Shown here: piece after piece, positions 1 through 6,742 of the stretch
Layout: each line of letters starts with the position of its first letter
Position numbering within the stretch: position 1 is the stretch's first letter
Source: Candidatus Zixiibacteriota bacterium
Lineage (GTDB): Bacteria; Zixibacteria; MSB-5A5; GN15; PGXB01
Reading direction: 5' to 3'
DNA length: 11,128 nt
NCBI GenBank assembly: GCA_003641425.1
Contig: QNAH01000053.1
Span: 1 to 11,128 of the forward strand
Translations under genes and position numbers: made by a program
The notes under the pieces: generated by a model
What the model was told of the DNA's origin: nothing
What the model saw: the letters and a program-made list of their open reading frames with translations, nothing else
The model's database searches: none

Positions 1-1064
1 ATCTCTGCGGTGATTCGGTATGGTATCGCGTCGGGGAATATTCCGGTTCCACCCCGGTAGATTATTCTTCCGGTAAAATAGACACCAGCAACATACATGC
101 AAACGAAGATTTTATCCTTTATTCCGAAACCGACACCGTTATCATCAAGCCGAGCTCTGCCCCGGTCGAATTACTTACGGTTTGTCCGCCCGACACCGGC
201 ATCGAAATAGTGATTTTCCACCTTGATGATGATGCGACATATATCAAAAAATACCAGGAGAAAGTGGAAGTTCTCAGGCAATACCCTGATTTTGGCAATA
301 CACCGCCCGAAGACTATAAAACCTTTACCTATTCCGCACCCGATGACAGCGATCTTATCAAATTAAGAGAAGAGTACAAGCTCGACTCCGTCGCCGGTGA
401 CGGCGGCGAGATAGAGCGCATAACCAACCTTCTGCACTGGGCAAGTAATATTGTCAGACATGAAGACCGCATGCTTGAAAACGTGCCGCGCAACGCTCTT
501 GATCTTATTGCTTCATGCGTAAAGGAAAACCGCGGGGTTAATTGCCGGATGAAGGCGACAATACTCAATGAGGCTTACCTGGCGATGGGTTTCAAATCGC
601 GGCATGTCACCTGTATGCCGGCCGATACCGCCGACCGTGACTGCCATGTTATCAATATGGTTTACAGCGACAGTCTCGGTAAATGGCTCAACATGGATCC
701 CAGTTTCGATGCCTGCTTCATGGACAGCGCCCGTAATATACTCAGCATCGCCGAAATACGGCAGATGATGATCAACGGTGACTCGCTGATTTTAAACGAT
801 GAGCTCAATTATAATGGCGGTTCCCGAAGTGTCCTTCGGCATAAAAGCTACATAGCCAAAAATCTGTTTCGTTTTTCGTGCCCGCTTGAAAGCGAATTCG
901 GATATGAGACTTTGGAAAATGAGCTTCAGATCCAGATCTATCTCAATCCGCTTGGTTACGACGAGAAGTACGTTGGAAAAACCTATCAATATAGAAACGA
1001 AAATAACAAACTGATCAAGTATTTCACCGACAACAGCGAATATTTCTGGGCCGCGCCGTATTAG
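1..1064 (+). CDS. Transglutaminase-like domain protein, 5' end outside window
   Basis: The frame is open from the first complete codon at 3, so the GTG at 210 is an internal codon and the true start lies upstream of the window. The C-terminal half carries the transglutaminase-like (papain-fold) signature: a Cys at 543-545 in the context NCRMKATILNEAYLAMGFKS, a His at 645-647 in DCHVINMVYSD, and an Asp at 696-698 in WLNMDPSF. The spacing and context fit the Cys-His-Asp triad of the family, so the enzyme is probably active as a thiol hydrolase or protease, or in protein cross-linking; the substrate cannot be told. About 100 residues follow the triad without a recognised fold. The part upstream of the catalytic domain looks beta-rich and may be a separate module. 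The downstream SRPBCC gene begins about 20 bp after the stop, which suggests co-transcription. Confidence 0.82.
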   Translation, partial: LCGDSVWYRVGEYSGSTPVDYSSGKIDTSNIHANEDFILYSETDTVIIKPSSAPVELLTVCPPDTGIEIVIFHLDDDATYIKKYQEKVEVLRQYPDFGNTPPEDYKTFTYSAPDDSDLIKLREEYKLDSVAGDGGEIERITNLLHWASNIVRHEDRMLENVPRNALDLIASCVKENRGVNCRMKATILNEAYLAMGFKSRHVTCMPADTADRDCHVINMVYSDSLGKWLNMDPSFDACFMDSARNILSIAEIRQMMINGDSLILNDELNYNGGSRSVLRHKSYIAKNLFRFSCPLESEFGYETLENELQIQIYLNPLGYDEKYVGKTYQYRNENNKLIKYFTDNSEYFWAAPY

Positions 1065-1084
1065 AATATAAACGGAGATTTCTC

Positions 1085-1552
1085 ATACCACAACCATTCG
1101 GAAAAGACATCAAGCAGACGACATTTATTGCCGCGCCGATTGAAAAAGTGTATGATATAATCGCATCGGCCGACGGCTGGAACGCTTTCTTCACCACCGG
1201 GATGGAGCTCGATCCCAAACCGGGCGGCAAAATGACTTGGCGCTGGAAAGACTGGGGGCCTTTATTTTATACGACCGACGCTCAGGCTGAAGTGGTCAGG
1301 GCCGAATGCCCCGATATTTTCGCCTTTCAGTGGTATCCGGTCGGCAAAGACAATCCCACCACGATTACATTTGCATTATCGGCCAAATATGGCGGCACTG
1401 TGGTTGAACTTACTGAATCAGGCTATCCCGATACCGAGGCCGGCCGGGCAATGATTCTTGAATGTGCGTCCGGATGGGGCGAAGCATTGACATTGCTGAA
1501 ATTTTATATCGAGCATGGAATAGTATATGCTCAGCCGAAGAAGGAAGAATAG
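1085..1552 (+). CDS. SRPBCC / AHSA1-like domain protein, apparent ATA start
   Basis: The protein resembles the START/Bet v1-like SRPBCC superfamily, AHSA1-like branch (small single-domain proteins with a hydrophobic cavity, usually cytoplasmic). Typical marks are IAAPIEKVYDIIASADGWNAFF at the N-terminus, then FTTGMELDPKPGGKM, a central beta-sheet, and a long C-terminal helix with a Trp (CASGWGEALTLLKFYIE). The first standard start codon in frame is GTG 1148, but starting there removes the first strand (IKQTTFIAAPIEK), which the fold needs, and has no ribosome site. The frame is open upstream to a TAA at 1004. A GGAG at 1074-1077 sits 7 nt before ATA 1085, exactly where an ATG would be expected, so I place the start there. 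This means an ATA start, an ATG-to-ATA mutation, or a read error. The ligand is unknown. Confidence 0.75.
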   Translation: MPQPFGKDIKQTTFIAAPIEKVYDIIASADGWNAFFTTGMELDPKPGGKMTWRWKDWGPLFYTTDAQAEVVRAECPDIFAFQWYPVGKDNPTTITFALSAKYGGTVVELTESGYPDTEAGRAMILECASGWGEALTLLKFYIEHGIVYAQPKKEE

Positions 1553-1580
1553 GCAAAGTTATATTATAATCCGTAGCGCG

Positions 1581-1616
1581 GACATTCCTGTCTTCTGGTT
1601 TCTCCTTATGGAGAAA
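1581..1616. terminator. Two adjacent small hairpins, possible weak terminator
   Basis: After the SRPBCC gene there is GACA-TTCC-TGTC (1581-1592), and then a perfect 7-bp stem TTTCTCC (1599-1605) / GGAGAAA (1610-1616) around a TTAT loop. The T-rich stretch comes only about 15 nt later (near 1629-1637), so this is not a classical intrinsic terminator. It does mark the junction between the ~50% GC operon and the AT-rich block. Confidence 0.35.
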
Positions 1617-1727
1617 ATAAATCGCCTAATATATCTTTTTAAGTTGTCACCCTTTAAATTGAGTTTTAATTTAGTACCAATAGTTGGTTTTATCCCTTAA
1701 CATAAGATTTATAGTGGGTTGTATATT

Positions 1728-2342
1728 ATGGAACAAACAGAACAAGCCCTTAACTGGGTGCGAATTTTACTAAGCTGGGCACCCCATTTAATAACATTAA
1801 TTGGAGTTACAATTTCCGTTTATTATCTAAACAGAAGGGAACTTAAAAAAATTGAGACTTCAAATATGCATCATAAGGAAGAAATTGAAATACAGCTAAG
1901 GGCTTTAAATGCAAATCTAAAGGAAAAGCAAAAAGAGCGAGATTTTGAATTAAGCAAAATAATATTGGAAAAATCTTTGAGTGTTATGCAGGAAGGCTAT
2001 AAAAAAACCATAGAACTTAATATCCTTTTAAATGCCGATGCACCGATTAATGTCGATTCTAAAGAACATATCAGAAAATTCCAAGAGTTTATTCAGCGAA
2101 TTGAGCCGATAAAAAATTGGTATAATGAAAATTGTTTTTATTTACCTAAAATTATACGTGATGATTTTCTAATTTTGATTAACCTATCATATGATCATAT
2201 CGATAGGAAGTTTTTTGATACCAAGACAACCCCACCCTTAAATATCTGGGAAAAACTAATTGCCGTTCTTAAGGGCATACAGGAGAATTATCAGGCCTTT
2301 TTGGATAAATATAGTATTCTGGAGAAAATTGACAAAGATTAA
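1728..2342 (+). CDS. Small membrane-anchored coiled-coil protein, unknown function
   Basis: I do not recognise this 204-residue protein. Residues about 13-34 (ILLSWAPHLITLIGVTISVYYL) form one transmembrane helix, followed by a basic NRRELKK stop-transfer patch, which suggests a cytoplasmic body. Residues about 36-80 are a charged helix with coiled-coil character (KEEIEIQLRALNANLKEKQK), and the rest is predicted helical and ends in KIDKD. I chose ATG 1728; an in-frame TTG at 1719 would add three residues, and neither has a strong ribosome site. The gene and its upstream flank are markedly AT-rich, with many AAA, AAT and TTA codons, unlike the GC-balanced genes on both sides. This suggests recent acquisition. 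It stands alone: the next gene converges on it 31 bp away. No enzymatic motif is visible. Confidence 0.68.
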   Translation: MEQTEQALNWVRILLSWAPHLITLIGVTISVYYLNRRELKKIETSNMHHKEEIEIQLRALNANLKEKQKERDFELSKIILEKSLSVMQEGYKKTIELNILLNADAPINVDSKEHIRKFQEFIQRIEPIKNWYNENCFYLPKIIRDDFLILINLSYDHIDRKFFDTKTTPPLNIWEKLIAVLKGIQENYQAFLDKYSILEKIDKD

Positions 2343-2373
2343 TTCGTTAATCGAGTACAAATAATCTCCAGCT

Positions 2374-2757
2374 CTACCGTACTTCGATACCGATCTCGGA
2401 TGAATCGGCATCCTGGCCGTCGGAGACAATCACCTTGATAATATATCCACCGCTGGAACTGGGACCCTGCCATGTAATCGCACAATCGGTATAACCGCCG
2501 GGGAAATTACCGTCTTCGCATGTCCATAAATAGAAAATCGTATCGCCATCGGGATCATAAGCATCACAATACAGGCCCACTATACCGAGGGGCGCAATAC
2601 TGACCGCTGAACTCGATATCCCGGTTATCACCGGGTGCTGATTGGTCGGATCGGCAGGCGGCGGCTTGATCAGATGTTTGTCCTGGTCACTGCAAACAAT
2701 GATCGATCCCGCCAGAAAAATTACTATTAATGATATTATAATTGATCGACAGTACAC
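2374..2757 (-). CDS. Small exported PKD/Ig-like domain protein
   Basis: This protein has about 127 residues. The reading frame extends to a TTG at 2796, but I chose GTG 2757 because CAGGAG on the minus strand (2763-2768) lies 7 nt before it, and the resulting N-terminus MYCRSIIISLIVIFLAGS is a clean signal peptide. The Cys in IIVCSDQDKH is placed like a lipoprotein Cys, but the residue before it is Val, so the lipobox is poor and lipidation is uncertain. After a Pro-rich linker (KPPPADPTNQHPV) comes one beta-sandwich module with DPDGDTIFYLW and GGYIIKVIVSDGQDADSSEIGIEV, typical of PKD or cadherin-like Ig folds. The protein is probably periplasmic or surface-exposed. It is divergent from the histidine kinase gene and shares a 115-bp intergenic region with it. 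It shows no catalytic residues. Confidence 0.72.
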   Translation of the reverse strand: MYCRSIIISLIVIFLAGSIIVCSDQDKHLIKPPPADPTNQHPVITGISSSAVSIAPLGIVGLYCDAYDPDGDTIFYLWTCEDGNFPGGYTDCAITWQGPSSSGGYIIKVIVSDGQDADSSEIGIEVR

Positions 2758-2795
2758 CACACGACTCCTGAAAAATGGACCGCAATAGATATACA

Positions 2796-2824
2796 ATAAT
2801 ATAATATACGATCGGGTTTTTGAA
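2796..2824 (-). promoter_or_regulatory. Possible sigma-70 promoter of the PKD-like gene
   Basis: On the minus strand, TTCAAA (2819-2824) is followed after 17 bp by TATTAT (2796-2801). The -10 is reasonable and the -35 weak. The region is so AT-rich that chance matches are likely. Confidence 0.3.
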
Positions 2825-2837
2825 TAAACATTTTTTA

Positions 2838-2866
2838 TTGACTCAATCTAATCTCTTGTCGATAAT
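2838..2866 (+). promoter_or_regulatory. Sigma-70 promoter of the kinase/regulator operon
   Basis: TTGACT (2838-2843), a 17-bp spacer and GATAAT (2861-2866) form a near-consensus promoter. Transcription should start 6-8 nt after the -10, which falls on or next to the kinase ATG at 2873. No ribosome-binding site precedes that ATG, so the transcript is predicted to be leaderless. Confidence 0.65.
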
Positions 2867-2872
2867 GGTCTT

Positions 2873-4213
2873 ATGAGCAGTGTCAATCGGCGATCATTGG
2901 TGGTCATTGCCTTTACCATCCTTATAATAGTCCTGGTAAATCTGTCCTGGTGGCTGTTTTATTCCGGAACCCGTGACAATTTCAGATCACAGCTGTCACA
3001 TCGCCTGGCCGCCCTTGCCCATCTTGGCGCCTCGTGGATAAAACCGGATCTGGCTGTCTCGCTGAACGATGGGTACCTTTCTGCCTATGATTCAACTCTT
3101 GGGATCCTTGAAAAAATAAAAGAAGCCGATTCGCTGTCGGAAGTGTTCGTTATCGACAATAACTACAAATATCTCGCCACAACTTTACTCGAGGCTGACT
3201 CGGTTTATTATCTGGCCGCTCTCAATGCCCCGTATATTGATTCGCTCTTTTTACTTGAATGGGAAAGAACGGAAACGTTTCACCATCGGCGTCCGATTGT
3301 AACCGAGGGATACCGGGTTGGCGATGTCGTTCTGAAATCGGCCTTTGCTCCTATTTGCGATACGCTGGGGACCATTATCGCCGTCCTTGGCGTCGAGGCT
3401 GATGTGGACTATACCGATGTCCTGCTCGACCTGAAAAGAAAACTGTATCTGTCGACCCTGCTGTCTCTGGCGGCGGGAATAATATTCGGATTCTTCTTTG
3501 TTTTGGTTCAGAGAAAATTTGTCGCCGCGGAAAAATCATTGTTTATTTCGCAATCACAGGCCAATCTGGGCCGGATGGTTGCGGTTGTCTCGCATGAAAT
3601 AAAAAATCCGCTGATGATCATCCGGGCATCGGCCGAAAGGCTGACCAAAAACGGCATGAAAGAAGCCGATTTCATTGTCGAAGAAACCGATCGCTTGAAT
3701 AATATAGTTACCGGCTATCTCGATTTTGCTTCGGGGAAGAAAACCTTGAAAATCGAGCCGGTTGATATAAAAAATCTGTTGCGTGAAATCGAAAAGCAAT
3801 TCCGCCCCAGGCTGGCTCGCGACAATATTAAACTGACCGTCGCGTATTCTGATGATGACGGCCCTGTGGCCGCCGCCGATTCGGCCGCACTCAGACAGGT
3901 GTTGATAAATTTGATCCTCAACGGGGCCCAGGCCTGCCGTGGTCGAAATGATGGCGAAGTGAATATAAAATATAAGCAAGAGTCGGAACGGGTGGAAATA
4001 GGTATAATGGATAACGGAGCCGGAATAAACCGAAAGGAGATAAAATCGATTTTTGATCCGTTTTATAGCACCAAAACAACCGGTTCCGGATTGGGCTTAT
4101 ACCTTTCGAAAAAACTGCTGGACCAGATGATAGGAAAGATTGCAGTGGACAGCGACACCGGTGGCCCGACCATATTTACAATTACACTGCCGCTTGCCGA
4201 TAAAGGAAAATAG
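2873..4213 (+). CDS. Membrane sensor histidine kinase, NtrB/ZraS/AtoS type
   Basis: This is a 446-residue inner-membrane kinase for the response regulator encoded next door. Two transmembrane helices (residues ~9-30 and ~191-213) flank a ~160-residue periplasmic sensor. That sensor looks Cache-like: FVIDNNYKY near 92-100 and IAVLGVEADVDYTDV near 169-183. There is no clear HAMP or PAS domain. The HisKA helix has the phospho-acceptor His241 in VVSHEIKNPLMII. The HATPase_c domain has the N box around N350 (RQVLINLILNGAQA), the G1 box DNGAGI (380-385), the F box FDPFYST (394-400) and the G2 box GSGLGL (404-409). All expected residues are present, so the kinase should be active. ATG 2873 lacks a Shine-Dalgarno sequence and coincides with the predicted transcription start. 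Its stop is 2 bp before the regulator. The sensed signal is unknown; a periplasmic small molecule, metal or envelope stress is plausible. Confidence 0.93.
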   Translation: MSSVNRRSLVVIAFTILIIVLVNLSWWLFYSGTRDNFRSQLSHRLAALAHLGASWIKPDLAVSLNDGYLSAYDSTLGILEKIKEADSLSEVFVIDNNYKYLATTLLEADSVYYLAALNAPYIDSLFLLEWERTETFHHRRPIVTEGYRVGDVVLKSAFAPICDTLGTIIAVLGVEADVDYTDVLLDLKRKLYLSTLLSLAAGIIFGFFFVLVQRKFVAAEKSLFISQSQANLGRMVAVVSHEIKNPLMIIRASAERLTKNGMKEADFIVEETDRLNNIVTGYLDFASGKKTLKIEPVDIKNLLREIEKQFRPRLARDNIKLTVAYSDDDGPVAAADSAALRQVLINLILNGAQACRGRNDGEVNIKYKQESERVEIGIMDNGAGINRKEIKSIFDPFYSTKTTGSGLGLYLSKKLLDQMIGKIAVDSDTGGPTIFTITLPLADKGK

Positions 4214-4215
4214 CT

Positions 4216-5547
4216 ATGCCGAATATTCTTGTTATAGATGATGAACCCAAAATGACCTATCTGGTCGAGGGGGCCCTGACCGATGCCGGCTTTCAAGTCA
4301 CCGCGGTTAATACACCGAATGAGGCGCTGAAACTGATCGACAGCCATTGCTATGATATTATCGTTACCGATTTCTCGATGCCAAAGATTACCGGGCTGGA
4401 AATCCTCGAAAAAGCGCGTGAGAAAGGCGATGCCGCGGTGGTCATCATGACCGCTTACGGCACTGTCGAGAATGCTGTCGAGGCGATGAAAAAGGGCGCC
4501 GCCGATTATATAATGAAGCCGTTCCCGATGGATGAGCTGGTCATTATCTGCCGTAAACTCACCGAAAAACAGCGCCTGATCGGGCTGACCGATATGCTGA
4601 CCGAGGATATCAAGGGAATCTCCTATGATAAATTTATTGGTCGCTCCAGGGCCGCACGGGAAATGCTGGACATGATTTCCAGGGTGGCCGCTACCGATGC
4701 CACCGTTTTGCTGACCGGCAAATCAGGCACCGGAAAGGAACTGGCAGCCCATCTTATCCATGAAAATTCACCCCGCAAGAAAAAACCGTTTATCCCGGTC
4801 AACTGCGCCGCCCTCACCGAAACTCTGCTGGAATCGGAACTATTCGGCCACGAAAAAGGCGCTTTCACCGGTGCCGATAAACGCAAACTGGGGCGCTTCG
4901 AACTGGCCGATGGCGGTACGATATTTCTCGATGAAGTGGGGGAAACCTCACCCGCCCTCCAGGCCAAACTTCTTCGTGTTCTCGAAGAACGTCAGTTTGT
5001 CCGGGTCGGCGGGGTCGATAATGTGACGGTCGATGTCCGGGTAATTGCTGCCACCAATCGCAATCTTAAAGATGAAATGGCCAACGGAAAATTCCGCGAG
5101 GATCTCTATTTCCGTCTCAATAATTTCCCGATAAAAATTCCCAATCTGGCCGAACGCAGAGATGATATACCCGAACTTGCCCGTTATTTTCTCGAACGTA
5201 AAAAGTATAAAAACCCGGAATTATCCGATGAAGTGACCCGGATGCTGATCACATACTCATGGCCTGGTAATATCCGTGAGCTTAAAAATATTCTTGAGCG
5301 GGCAATGATCCTGGCGGCAGGCGGTACAATAGAAATGGAACATATCGGTATTGAAGATGAGACCGAAACCGCTCCACTGCAGATAACCAATGCCGTCGAA
5401 ACGGGAGCCGGACTTGAGGATGCCGAAAAAAAGATGATAATCAAGGCGCTCGATAAAACCGGGGGGAATAAAACCGAAGCTGCGAAACTGCTGAAAATAA
5501 CCAGGAGACGCCTTTATTCCCGGATGAAATTTCATAATATCACATGA
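4216..5547 (+). CDS. Sigma-54-dependent response regulator, NtrC family
   Basis: This 443-residue protein has three standard domains. The receiver domain (1-~120) has the acidic pair D9/D10, phospho-acceptor Asp52 (VTDFSMP), Thr79 and Lys101. The AAA+ sigma-54 interaction domain (~138-365) has Walker A GKSGTGKE (168-175), the sigma-54-contacting GAFTGA loop (215-220), Walker B TIFLDE (235-240), a FREDLYFRLN segment with arginine-finger candidates R294 and R300, and the WPGNIREL motif. The Fis-type helix-turn-helix (~401-443) has GGNKTEAAKLLKITRRRLYSRM. Every catalytic motif is intact, so it should remodel sigma-54 RNA polymerase after phosphorylation by the upstream kinase. AAAGGA at 4202-4207, inside the kinase 3' end, serves ATG 4216; the genes are 2 bp apart and probably translationally coupled. 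A likely target is the -24/-12 promoter just downstream. Confidence 0.96.
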   Translation: MPNILVIDDEPKMTYLVEGALTDAGFQVTAVNTPNEALKLIDSHCYDIIVTDFSMPKITGLEILEKAREKGDAAVVIMTAYGTVENAVEAMKKGAADYIMKPFPMDELVIICRKLTEKQRLIGLTDMLTEDIKGISYDKFIGRSRAAREMLDMISRVAATDATVLLTGKSGTGKELAAHLIHENSPRKKKPFIPVNCAALTETLLESELFGHEKGAFTGADKRKLGRFELADGGTIFLDEVGETSPALQAKLLRVLEERQFVRVGGVDNVTVDVRVIAATNRNLKDEMANGKFREDLYFRLNNFPIKIPNLAERRDDIPELARYFLERKKYKNPELSDEVTRMLITYSWPGNIRELKNILERAMILAAGGTIEMEHIGIEDETETAPLQITNAVETGAGLEDAEKKMIIKALDKTGGNKTEAAKLLKITRRRLYSRMKFHNIT

Positions 5548-5563
5548 GCAATATCGTCCGTAA

Positions 5564-5596
5564 TTGTACAACAGGGTACGCCTGTTAGTATCAGGC
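5564..5596. promoter_or_regulatory. Enhancer-like palindromes upstream of sigma-54 promoter
   Basis: AACAGG-GTACG-CCTGTT (5570-5586) is a 17-bp inverted repeat with six-base arms, the usual size and spacing of NtrC-family activator sites. It is centred about 100 bp upstream of the predicted sigma-54 start. It is preceded by the palindrome TTGTACAA (5564-5571) and overlapped by GCCTG-N7-CAGGC (5580-5596). No T-run follows, so a terminator reading of these repeats is less likely. Assignment to the neighbouring regulator is inference from position. Confidence 0.5.
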
Positions 5597-5653
5597 AAAT
5601 GCACCGGGTATAATAACTTGTTGAAATTCAGAAGGATAGGGATTTTATCGAAG

Positions 5654-5670
5654 TTGGCACAGGAATTGAA
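5654..5670 (+). promoter_or_regulatory. Sigma-54 (-24/-12) promoter
   Basis: TTGGCAC, five bases, then TTGAA matches the YTGGCAC-N5-TTGCW consensus except for one base at the -12 dinucleotide (GA instead of GC). The -24 half is perfect. Predicted transcription starts near 5680-5681, giving a ~26-nt 5' leader that holds the ribosome site AAAGGAG (5694-5700). A TATAAT at 5609-5614 with a poor -35 could provide basal sigma-70 transcription. The sigma-54 assignment is supported by the adjacent NtrC-type activator. Confidence 0.72.
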
Positions 5671-5706
5671 CCTTTATTTCTCCGGATCTTAACAAAGGAG
5701 ATAGAT

Positions 5707-6738
5707 ATGAAAAAAAGGCTATTGATAATCATAGGATTGACCTTGATGGGTGTGCTGGTCTGCAGCATCGCCTTTGCGCAGGGAAGCCAACAACAGGTTC
5801 AAAACCGGTTCCAGTATGAGTTCGAAAGAACCGAGCAGGTTATTAACCAGGCCAAAAATACCATTGCGGAATCAAACACAGAAAAGGGCAAGGCCCTGCT
5901 TGATATGGCAATCCAGCTTCAAAATCAGGCCAGAACAATGGGCCAAAATCATATGTATTTACAGGGCGCGACGACTACATTAAAGGCGCGCGAACAGGCG
6001 CGTTCAGCCATGACTGTCAACCGCCAGGCGGAAGAAAATGAAAACCTGGTTCTCCGTCAACTCGAAAGAAGCGACAACCTGATTGCTCAATTTCAAAATC
6101 GCATGTCGGCCGATGCTCCTCAGATGGCCCGAACCCTTTTCGATACCGCCCGCGAAAACCAGCGAAGGGCATGGGAATTTTACCGGAATCGCAATCTCCG
6201 GCCGGCGCTTAAATTATCCCGCCAGGCGGAAAAATCGCTTCGGGGTATCGCCGAACGCTATAAAGCCCGGCAGGGTGATTTGACCCGCCTTCAGAATCAG
6301 ATCAAACAGGTCGAGCAGAAAATGGAGCAGGTGAAAACGATGGTTCGCGAATGCGATAACGAAGAAGCCGCCGGATTGCTGGTCAAAGCCAAAAATAGCT
6401 TCAATGAATGCCTTGAACATGCCGCCAAAGGCGAAGTTAAGAAGGCTGAAAATCAACTTAGACTGACCCGCCGACTTCTTACCCAGACAGCCGGTTTGTG
6501 TGGTGATCAGGATGCGCTTCAGAAATTTATTCAGCAGATAAATCAAGAAATGGATCGTGTCGCCGAGGCCATACAAAACAGTGGAGACAACCGGGCTATC
6601 AAGCTTATGCAGTCGGCCCGAGAACATCTTCGCGAAGCCCGGAGACTTTGTGCCGGCGGTAACAGCGAAAACTGTGCCGCCAATATCAAGGCGGCCCAGA
6701 TGAATCTTCAGAAGGCGAAAAGATTAGCGGGGTTATAA
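5707..6738 (+). CDS. Exported helical repeat protein, four ~80-residue repeats
   Basis: This is a 343-residue secreted protein that I do not recognise as a named family. The N-terminus MKKRLLIIIGLTLMGVLVCS continues IAFA|QG, a textbook signal peptidase I site after Ala24, so the mature protein is periplasmic or beyond. The mature chain is almost entirely helical and rich in Gln, Arg, Ala and Glu. It consists of four units beginning near residues 40 (ERTEQVINQ), 120 (ERSDNLIAQ), 203 (VEQKMEQVK) and 280 (QEMDRVAEA). Each unit then has an A-x-x-L-(L/F/M) helix and an Ala-rich third helix. Five cysteines (216, 235, 265, 315, 323) are confined to repeats 3-4 and could form disulfides or bind metal. 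ATG 5707 has AAAGGAG 6 nt upstream and follows the sigma-54 promoter. The beta-barrel gene starts 4 bp after the stop. A periplasmic chaperone or scaffold role is inference. Confidence 0.85.
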   Translation: MKKRLLIIIGLTLMGVLVCSIAFAQGSQQQVQNRFQYEFERTEQVINQAKNTIAESNTEKGKALLDMAIQLQNQARTMGQNHMYLQGATTTLKAREQARSAMTVNRQAEENENLVLRQLERSDNLIAQFQNRMSADAPQMARTLFDTARENQRRAWEFYRNRNLRPALKLSRQAEKSLRGIAERYKARQGDLTRLQNQIKQVEQKMEQVKTMVRECDNEEAAGLLVKAKNSFNECLEHAAKGEVKKAENQLRLTRRLLTQTAGLCGDQDALQKFIQQINQEMDRVAEAIQNSGDNRAIKLMQSAREHLREARRLCAGGNSENCAANIKAAQMNLQKAKRLAGL

Positions 6739-6742
6739 AAAT

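Noticed and set aside
210..212. GTG at 210 as start of the transglutaminase-like gene
   Set aside because: The frame is open to the window edge, there is no ribosome site before 210, and upstream codons read as normal protein.
3554..3979. 141-codon minus-strand frame inside the histidine kinase
   Set aside because: It overlaps the HisKA/HATPase region, which has clear motifs on the plus strand. The antisense product has no recognisable feature.
5570..5596. Intrinsic terminator after the response regulator
   Set aside because: The inverted repeats are short and are followed by CAAATGCACC instead of a T-run. Their position relative to the sigma-54 promoter fits an activator site better.
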